This document shows, piece after piece, positions 58,787 through 64,000 of a stretch of 64,000 bases of DNA. Origin of the DNA: Chloroflexota bacterium (GTDB lineage Bacteria; Chloroflexota; Anaerolineae; Anaerolineales; Villigracilaceae); assembly GCA_016219545.1 (NCBI GenBank), contig JACRMH010000062.1, forward strand, positions 62,001 through 126,000, read 5' to 3'. Position 1 is the stretch's first letter. Each line of letters begins with the position of its first letter. The notes under the pieces were generated by a model. It was not told where the DNA came from, searched no databases, and saw nothing but the letters and a program-made list of their open reading frames with translations. Position numbers and translations under genes: made by a program.

Positions 58787-60175
58787 ATGAAAACAAAACG
58801 TTTGATCCTGATTATCGTTTTTTTGATTAGCATCTCCTGTAGTACCCTTACAAACCGTTTCACTACCCCGCCCACTTCAACCCCCGTCCCTCCCACACAA
58901 ACAATTACTCCAACAGAAACGCCTTTCCCAACGCCGGCGTACATTCCGCTGGAATGTCAAAATAGTGCGATCGCCACAATTCCCGCGGCAACTGTTATTG
59001 CAGAGCCTACACTGGGACTTGCAGCCAATCCGCCACTGAGTAAAGATGAACAATTGAAGGTATTTGATGAACTTGTAAACACCATTAATCAGGTGTATTT
59101 ATATCCCGATTTCAATGGTATCGATTGGAAAGGATTCGTTACCACATCTCGTGCAAAAGTAGAGGCTGGGTTGGATACGGAGACCTTTTATACTGAAATG
59201 GAGAACCTGGTTTCAGAATTGGGCGATGAACATTCACAGTTCGAGTCCCCTTCGGCGCTGGCCGCAACAAACGCCGAACTTGCCGGGCAGAATGACTATG
59301 TCGGCATCGGCATGCTCGCCCTTCCCATGATTGACAAGGGTCATATAACCGTTCTTGCAGTGTTCCCCGATTCAGCGGCTGACCATAGCGGCATAAAAGT
59401 ACATGACAGTTTACTGGCTGTGGATGGTATTCCACTAGTCGAAAATGGAAAGGCTTACACCCATCGCGTTCGTGGGCCTGAATGCAGTACACTTCGACTC
59501 ACTGTTCAATCTCCCAGTCAGGAGCCGCACGATATTATTTTGATGCGATATAAGGTCTCGGCCCCACAACCAATTGACGCCCGTCTCGTCCGTACAACTG
59601 ATGGTTCCCGTATCGGATATATTTTCATCCCCACTTTTTTCGATGAAACCATACCCGATCAAGTGAAGAAAGCGCTGACTGATTTTGGTCCGCTCGATGG
59701 TTTGATCCTCGATAACCGAATGAACGGCGGCGGTTCCAGCAAAGTCTTCGAGCCCATACTAGGATATTTCACCTCGGGAATTCTCGGACAATTCGTAAGC
59801 AGCACAAAAAAGCATCCTTTCGAGATCGAAGCAAATCCGATCAACAATTCACAAACCGTGCCTCTGGTGGTTCTGGTCGGCGAGGATACGGCGAGTTCTG
59901 GCGAGATCTTTTCAGGAATATTGCAGGATGAAGGCCGTGCAAAAATTGTGGGGCAAACCACGCTTGGTAATGTGGAAACTTTGCACGGCTACGATTTCAG
60001 CGATGGCTCACGGGTATGGATCGCGCAGGAACGTTTCGACCCTGCAAAATCCCATGCAAATTGGGAAAAAACAGGCATCATTCCCGATGTGCAGGCCTTT
60101 GCCGATTGGGATACATTCACTTTTGAAAATGATCCATCGGTAGCGGCAGCTTTGGAATTATTGGGGCATAAATAA
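58787..60175 (+). CDS. S41 family C-terminal processing protease, lipoprotein
   Basis: 462 residues from the ATG at 58787 (AAGGAG nine bases before). Lipobox LISISC (Cys18) and Thr/Pro linker. Order: helical N-terminal domain, PDZ-like domain (YVGIGMLAL, VFPDSAADHSGIKVHDSLLAVDG), and the S41 catalytic domain with GYIFIPTF, LILDNRMNGGGSS, and GEDTASSGEIFSG holding the likely Ser nucleophile; KIVGQTTLG holds the candidate Lys. Acts outside the membrane on protein C-termini. An upstream in-frame start at 58754 is less likely. Confidence 0.88.
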   Translation: MKTKRLILIIVFLISISCSTLTNRFTTPPTSTPVPPTQTITPTETPFPTPAYIPLECQNSAIATIPAATVIAEPTLGLAANPPLSKDEQLKVFDELVNTINQVYLYPDFNGIDWKGFVTTSRAKVEAGLDTETFYTEMENLVSELGDEHSQFESPSALAATNAELAGQNDYVGIGMLALPMIDKGHITVLAVFPDSAADHSGIKVHDSLLAVDGIPLVENGKAYTHRVRGPECSTLRLTVQSPSQEPHDIILMRYKVSAPQPIDARLVRTTDGSRIGYIFIPTFFDETIPDQVKKALTDFGPLDGLILDNRMNGGGSSKVFEPILGYFTSGILGQFVSSTKKHPFEIEANPINNSQTVPLVVLVGEDTASSGEIFSGILQDEGRAKIVGQTTLGNVETLHGYDFSDGSRVWIAQERFDPAKSHANWEKTGIIPDVQAFADWDTFTFENDPSVAAALELLGHK

Positions 60176-60411
60176 TGGGTAATATATCAAGGAGAATATT
60201 TCGGTTAAAAGAAAAACTCTCCCGCACTGGTATTATCCCCAGTACGTAGTACAATGAAATCAGGTTATCAACTGGTAAGTTGCCTATACGCGGGGGATTT
60301 GGATTGTCGCTTGTAAGCATTCTACAATACCTTTCGAGAATCCAAGATTCAAAAAGACGCGCCTTGAATGGGTGCGTTTAACCATTTAAAGGATATGAGG
60401 AGAATACCATC
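60176..60411 (+). promoter_or_regulatory. Intergenic region before the CsbD-like gene
   Basis: 236 bases. TTGGAT-N18-TACAAT near 60298-60327 is a possible promoter. Small inverted repeats occur (ACTGG/CCAGT near 60224-60242; ACGC/GCGT near 60356-60379). GAGGAG lies before the ATG. Nothing else is seen. Confidence 0.3.
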
Positions 60412-60630
60412 ATGAACAAAGCGCTGTTTGAGGAAAAATGGAGTTTGATCCGCGGGAAGATCAATTCAAAGTGGAGTCTGATGGTTGAGTATGATCTGCT
60501 CAAAGTGGATAAGGCCGAAGTAAAGTTCGATAAATTCGTCACCATGCTGCAAGTCAAATATGGACATACCCGCCAGAAAGCCCGCGAAGAAGCCGGCAAA
60601 CTCGCCGCGGAATACGAAGTCAAAAAATAA
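60412..60630 (+). CDS. CsbD-like small stress protein
   Basis: 72 residues: FEEKWSLIRGKINSKWSLM near the start and KFVTMLQVKYGHTRQKAREEAGKL later follow the CsbD pattern (a W-x-x-I-x-G-K helix followed by a L-x-x-K/R-Y-G helix). CsbD proteins are abundant under general stress in many bacteria, role unclear. GAGGAGAATACCATC precedes the ATG. A small basic protein gene follows 25 bases later and may be co-transcribed. Confidence 0.65.
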   Translation: MNKALFEEKWSLIRGKINSKWSLMVEYDLLKVDKAEVKFDKFVTMLQVKYGHTRQKAREEAGKLAAEYEVKK

Positions 60631-60655
60631 AGACAACATTTAAGGAGTAATTCAA

Positions 60656-60811
60656 TTGGAAACAACAACAGTTAAGAAAGCCAGAGCTAAACGCCCCTCC
60701 AAAGGGGTTGCCAAACATAATCGCTTGGTAAAACAGGAAGCCCGCAGAATCAGCATCCCCGGAACCGATGTGATAAAGAAAAAGAAACGAATCGCACCGG
60801 CAGCAAAATAA
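60656..60811 (+). CDS. Small Lys/Arg-rich protein, TTG start
   Basis: 51 residues beginning at TTG 60656 with AAGGAG eight bases upstream. The product is strongly basic (METTTVKKARAKRPSKGVAK, later KKKKRIAPAAK) with no hydrophobic core, so it probably binds nucleic acid or the ribosome. It resembles no family I can name. A bidirectional terminator overlaps its end. Confidence 0.55.
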   Translation: METTTVKKARAKRPSKGVAKHNRLVKQEARRISIPGTDVIKKKKRIAPAAK

Positions 60812-60812
60812 A

Positions 60813-60846
60813 AAAAGACCTTCGAGAAAAATCTCGAAGGTCTTTT
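60813..60846. terminator. Bidirectional terminator
   Basis: AAAAGACCTTCGAGA, four A, TCTCGAAGGTCTTTT: 15-bp stem with A/T runs. It serves the small basic protein gene (plus) and the saccharopine dehydrogenase gene (minus). Confidence 0.93.
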
Positions 60847-60856
60847 GCTAAAAAGG

Positions 60857-62056
60857 TTACATTTCCTTTATTCCGTAGGGGAAGCCGTAATCTGCCATCT
60901 TATCCATAAAGACAACCGGCTCGAAGGCTTCTGGCCCAAGCACGCCCGCGCCTGACCATTGACCGTGCTCGATCAAATCCATGGCGATGACTGCACTGAA
61001 AGCCGTTTGCGCCACCACTGCCTGACAACCCCACGCATCCATGCAGGCTTTGTTGTCTGCCACTTGATATAGATAGACTTCCCGCTTCTTACCATCTTTG
61101 GTGCCCTTCACCCAGGTTCCGGCGCAAGTCTTGCCAGACATCTTGTCACCAAGATGAGCAGGGTCAGGTAAACATGCGGCTACCACATCACGCGGAGCAA
61201 CCTGCATTCCTTTGACATTGATCTTCTCTTTATTATCGAGTCCCAGCATGTGCAAGGTCTTCAGCACGCCGATGAACTGGTCACCGAGACCGTACTTGAA
61301 TGTTGCGCGTTTGGTTTTGACCCAGCGCGGCATTAGCAGCACTTCTTCATGTTCCACATTGACCACTTCTACAGGACCAATCTCGGGGAAATCAAATACT
61401 TCGGGTTCAGAGAATGGTGCAGTGGTAAACCACTTTCCATCTTCCCAGATCACGGGTGGGTTCAAACATTCTTCGATGGTTGTCCAGATCGAGAAGTTGG
61501 GAGCGAACTCATAGCCTTCGATGGCAATGTTCGCGCCATCGCGGATTCCCAATTCCTCTATTTCATCAAAGAGATGGTCAGCGGCATAACGCGCAAAGAC
61601 ATCCGCCATGCCGGGCTCTACACCGATACCGACCAGCGCGAGCAGGTTCTTCTTTTTCCAATCTTTTGCTTTGGCAAATTGATAGTCACCCAGTTTGACG
61701 CTGCACTTATTGAACGGGTCTTTCGCGTGCGGTGTGGATAGGGTCATGGCCATATCCATATAGGTCACGCCAGCGGCAAAAGCGGCATCGAAGATCTGCT
61801 CATTGAAGATGGGATCGACAGCATTCATGATCATATCCACCTTGTATTTCTTCGCCAGTTTGACGATCTCTGATTTCTTGCTAGCATCAATGAATTCGAC
61901 CGGGAAACGCTTCTTCTGTCCGAGTCTCTTCTGCACTTCTTTGGCGCGCTTGACGTTGTAATCGGCCAGCACCATTTGTTCCATCCATGCGCGCGGCTTG
62001 GCTATCGCCGCAATTGCTTCACCTACTCCACCCACACCAACTAACAAGACTTTCAT
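60857..62056 (-). CDS. Saccharopine dehydrogenase family oxidoreductase
   Basis: 399 residues. The N-terminal Rossmann domain reads VLLVGVGGVGEAIAAIA with LADYNVKRAKEV after strand 2; the catalytic domain has MIMNAVDPIFNE, GIGVEPGMADVFARYA and KTCAGTWVKGTKDGK. Similar enzymes act as saccharopine, carboxynorspermidine or homospermidine-related dehydrogenases. The minus-strand PotD-like gene nearby hints at polyamine metabolism, but lysine metabolism is equally possible. No convincing ribosome site or promoter is visible upstream, where 62057-62438 holds mainly the repeat element. Confidence 0.85.
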   Translation of the reverse strand: MKVLLVGVGGVGEAIAAIAKPRAWMEQMVLADYNVKRAKEVQKRLGQKKRFPVEFIDASKKSEIVKLAKKYKVDMIMNAVDPIFNEQIFDAAFAAGVTYMDMAMTLSTPHAKDPFNKCSVKLGDYQFAKAKDWKKKNLLALVGIGVEPGMADVFARYAADHLFDEIEELGIRDGANIAIEGYEFAPNFSIWTTIEECLNPPVIWEDGKWFTTAPFSEPEVFDFPEIGPVEVVNVEHEEVLLMPRWVKTKRATFKYGLGDQFIGVLKTLHMLGLDNKEKINVKGMQVAPRDVVAACLPDPAHLGDKMSGKTCAGTWVKGTKDGKKREVYLYQVADNKACMDAWGCQAVVAQTAFSAVIAMDLIEHGQWSGAGVLGPEAFEPVVFMDKMADYGFPYGIKEM

Positions 62057-62116
62057 GGTAATCCATTCTCCGTTTGGTTTTATAACCCGCAGATGCGAGT
62101 TAGATTACTGGACACA

Positions 62117-62211
62117 TGTCATTGCGAGGAGGTGTTTGTCCGACGAAGCAATCTCCTTGTATAACGGGGATTGCTTCGTCGCGAAAAACAAGAGCGCTCC
62201 TCGCAACGACA
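62117..62211. repeat. TGTCATTGCGAGGAG inverted-repeat element, copy 2
   Basis: Outer arms TGTCATTGCGAGGAG and CTCCTCGCAACGACA (one mismatch), inner arms CGACGAAGCAATC and GATTGCTTCGTCG (exact). The middle and arm-joining segments differ from copy 1 at 43351-43437. It sits in the 382-base gap 62057-62438; the rest of that gap shows no supported gene. Confidence 0.88.
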
Positions 62212-62438
62212 TTCAAGCTATTTTAATATCGGTCACGCGATTTGTTCTGGCTATCTGGATTGATCGAGATCATAAGAGACATTAAATACGCCTTCACAAA
62301 CGTATCCCCCACTTTTTTGATACTACGAACGAACGCTTTCATTTTTTCCTTTTGGTTGGCTCTGCGATCCTCATGCTTGGGACGCAGACAAAGTTTGTTT
62401 CGCTGAAGCAGACCCAAGGTCCGCTTGAAGCGAGATTT

Positions 62439-62903
62439 CTAAAAATAGATTTCCTTGACGATCTTCAAGTGCATAAAGGATTCTGTATCCCGCACTCCGT
62501 CCACTGTGGAAAGTTTTTCGGTCATGAACTTTAGAAGTTCTTCATGGTCCCGGCAAAAGACTTCGATTATGATGTCATACCGTCCGCTTAAGATCACAAG
62601 ATACACGACTTCCTTGAGAGCAGAAAGTTTTTCAGCGACTTGCATCAACTTGCCGCCATCGGTGCGGATGCCGATCATGGCCATTTTTCGCACGCCCATC
62701 ATGAGCGGATTGGTGACAGCGACCACTTTGAGATAACCCAAATCAACGAGGCGGTTGTAGCGTTGGCGGATCATGCCCGGCGACACTTTGAGCTGTTCGG
62801 CGATCTGGGCAAATGCCTCACGACCGTCTTTTTGCAGAGCCTCGATGATGTACAAATCTATGGAATCGAGGTTTTCAGTTTGAATGCCGGTTACGCTTTC
62901 CAT
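62439..62903 (-). CDS. Lrp/AsnC family transcriptional regulator
   Basis: 154 residues: N-terminal helix-turn-helix (LDSIDLYIIEALQKDGREAF, AEQLKVSPGMIRQRYNRLVDLG) and C-terminal RAM ligand domain with VVYLVILSGRYDIIIEVF and the last helix. Family members respond to amino acids and form octamers. The gene is divergent in neither direction; it stands between the saccharopine dehydrogenase and PotD-like genes, all on the minus strand. Promoter elements sit directly before the ATG, implying a leaderless mRNA. Possible targets are these neighbours. Confidence 0.93.
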   Translation of the reverse strand: MESVTGIQTENLDSIDLYIIEALQKDGREAFAQIAEQLKVSPGMIRQRYNRLVDLGYLKVVAVTNPLMMGVRKMAMIGIRTDGGKLMQVAEKLSALKEVVYLVILSGRYDIIIEVFCRDHEELLKFMTEKLSTVDGVRDTESFMHLKIVKEIYF

Positions 62904-62909
62904 GCGCCT

Positions 62910-62938
62910 ATATTATAACGATTTTGCATTATTGTCAA
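62910..62938 (-). promoter_or_regulatory. Promoter of the Lrp-type gene (leaderless)
   Basis: Minus strand TTGACA (62938-62933), 17-base spacer, TAATAT (62915-62910); an overlapping TATAAT gives a 15-base spacer. Transcription would begin at about 62903, the A of the ATG. The surrounding AT-rich repeats could be the operator for autoregulation. Confidence 0.6.
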
Positions 62939-63047
62939 TAGTATTATGATTATTTTGACGTAATTTTGCCTTCTATATGTTTTATTTTTCATAAAGTCTA
63001 GGTATTGGATCGTGCGCTCCTGCCTACGCGAAGAATATACAAATAAA

Positions 63048-63083
63048 AAAAGTCCCGACAGGCTCTCACCTATCGGGACTTTT
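63048..63083 (-). terminator. Terminator of the PotD-like gene
   Basis: AAAAGTCCCGA and TCGGGACTTTT pair (with AGG/CCT further in) and continue on the minus strand into a run of T, 30 bases after the stop codon. Confidence 0.88.
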
Positions 63084-63112
63084 GCTTCACACTTTATATG
63101 AACCGGAGAAGA

Positions 63113-64000
63113 TTACTGCCCGCCTTTGACTTCCGTCCAAATTTGGTCATAGATCGGCAATGCATCGCCGACATCATCAATACGATGGGCATTCTGGATC
63201 GCTTCCACAGGAGTGTTCGTGATCGGAGAAGCCATGTAAGCATCGTAGAGTGCGGATAAAGTTGTCTCGTTTCCATTGTAATCACTAACTTTCATTTGAT
63301 TGCCTTTGGCAAAATCGAGTACAGCTTGATTCGTCATTGTGTATGGGAAATCACGCAAGATCATCCAAAAGATATTTGCCTGCATTGTATAGTTCAAAAA
63401 GGCATAGGCAGCATCAGCATGTGGAGCATCCTTGGGCATGGCCCAATTATCCTGCCAAATGATCGCGCCTTCGGTGGGGTAAACGTAGGTGATCGAAGGA
63501 ACTTCCTGTTGGGCAAGGAAGGCTTCGCCAGTCCACGTCATGCCAAGAGCAACATCGCCTGCAATGAGGGAAGTCTTGGGGCTGTCGCTGTCAAATATCT
63601 TTATGCTCGGGACCAATTCAGCCAGTTTCACCTTGGCTTCTTCCAATTGCGTCGGGTCCTTTGTATTAACATCATAACCAAGCGTGAGCAGGGTTAATCC
63701 AATGACAGCGCGTGAGTCATCCAGGAAAACCATCTTGCCAGCGTACTCAGGCTTCCACAGGTCTGCCCATGATTTTGGAGGATTGATCACGATATCAGCA
63801 TTGTAAACAATGGAATCTGTGCCAGCTAAATATGGGACTGTATATTTATTACCTGGATCAAAAGCGAAGTTGAGATAATCCGGGTTGTAATTCTTGAGGT
63901 TTGGCAGTTTGGCATGATCGAGTTCCTGCAAAAGTCCCTGACGGATCATCAGGCTGACAATGTAATCGGTAGGCTGGACAAGGTCATACGATGAGCCGCC
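63113..64000 (-). CDS. PotD-like ABC transporter substrate-binding protein (3' part)
   Basis: Polyamine-type periplasmic/extracellular binding protein. The frame is open to the window edge: before the first visible Met at 63949 it reads GGSSYDLVQPTDYIVSL, typical of PotD, so the start lies beyond 64000. Within the window: KYTVPYLAGTDSIVYN, KPEYAGKMVFLDDSR, DVALGMTWTGEAF and WQDNWAMPKDAPH. Residues typical of spermidine/putrescine-binding pockets are suggested (W and D positions), but ligand choice is not certain. The last 30 bases before the terminator are untranslated. Confidence 0.9.
   Translation of the reverse strand, partial: GGSSYDLVQPTDYIVSLMIRQGLLQELDHAKLPNLKNYNPDYLNFAFDPGNKYTVPYLAGTDSIVYNADIVINPPKSWADLWKPEYAGKMVFLDDSRAVIGLTLLTLGYDVNTKDPTQLEEAKVKLAELVPSIKIFDSDSPKTSLIAGDVALGMTWTGEAFLAQQEVPSITYVYPTEGAIIWQDNWAMPKDAPHADAAYAFLNYTMQANIFWMILRDFPYTMTNQAVLDFAKGNQMKVSDYNGNETTLSALYDAYMASPITNTPVEAIQNAHRIDDVGDALPIYDQIWTEVKGGQ

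Noticed and set aside
61998..62285. 95-codon plus-strand frame upstream of the saccharopine dehydrogenase start
   Set aside because: Overlaps the second copy of the same repeat and the start of a real gene on the other strand.
62223..62417. 64-codon minus-strand frame between the repeat and the Lrp-type gene
   Set aside because: No ribosome site, no recognisable pattern; a composition-driven open frame is more likely.
1..64000. CRISPR array, rRNA operon, full insertion sequence, prophage
   Set aside because: No regularly spaced direct repeats, no rRNA sequence, no transposase or phage structural gene was seen in the window.

Overview
The window looks like a chromosomal contig from an Anaerolineae-type member of the Chloroflexota. 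This is inferred from gene content, not from a search. The signs are an aerobic caa3-type cytochrome oxidase with several fused subunits, many lipoproteins whose lipobox is followed by a Thr/Pro-rich linker, large multi-span glycosyltransferases, DUF1028 and DUF3891 proteins, and many short palindromic intergenic repeats. Genes are dense on both strands. Several start codons sit exactly where transcription should begin, which suggests leaderless mRNAs.

Layout. 1-4135 (minus): end of an F1 ATP synthase operon, atpA-atpG-atpD and the first codons of atpC. 4368-7971 (plus): SpoIIE-type phosphatase, TrkA-N membrane protein, small P-loop protein, M1-type metallopeptidase lipoprotein. 8040-10367: secD-secF. 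10468-14670 (minus): PLP-dependent lyase, sugar-type symporter, glycerate 2-kinase. 14825-22907 (plus): surface glycan cluster with two methyltransferases, an AsnB-type amidotransferase and three membrane glycosyltransferase-like proteins. 22885-29920 (minus): complete oxidase operon, coxB with cytochrome c, coxA (A2 type), a COX4-COX3 fusion, Sco, a cupredoxin-like protein, SURF1 and a half-CtaA/CtaB fusion. 30209-36385: peroxiredoxin, tRNA-Leu, trigger factor, clpP, DUF1028, HAD phosphatase, lipid kinase. 36439-40501 (minus): tRNA-Asp, a glycosyltransferase, a degenerate UvrD-like protein and a dienelactone hydrolase behind a Fur-like operator. 40625-47404 (plus): an orphan protein, rplU-rpmA-rpmE (the last fused to an RNA polymerase alpha-CTD-like domain), tdk, hpt, CCA-adding enzyme, zinc ribbon, DEDD exonuclease, hydrolase. 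47453-55157: a lipoprotein, then an accessory three-gene operon of reverse transcriptase, UvrD helicase and PD-(D/E)XK nuclease. 55249-64000: DUF3891, lipoproteins, methyltransferase, S41 protease, CsbD-like and small basic proteins, saccharopine dehydrogenase, Lrp regulator, and the end of a PotD-like binding protein.

The strongest candidate for an undescribed system is the RT-helicase-nuclease operon at 48982-55157. Its gene gaps are only 5 and 3 bases. It is preceded by a 94-base structured element with 15-bp closing arms and followed by a strong terminator. The helicase gene carries four tandem 7-bp repeats in its coding frame, so gain or loss of one unit would shift the frame. The L31/alpha-CTD fusion is a second unusual feature.

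The window is also rich in small palindromes: GTAGGGGC-type elements (one inside a coding frame), two TGTCATTGCGAGGAG elements, four related CGGTCTCG terminator hairpins, and a probable MITE with an 8-bp target duplication. I saw no CRISPR array, rRNA or full-length insertion sequence.
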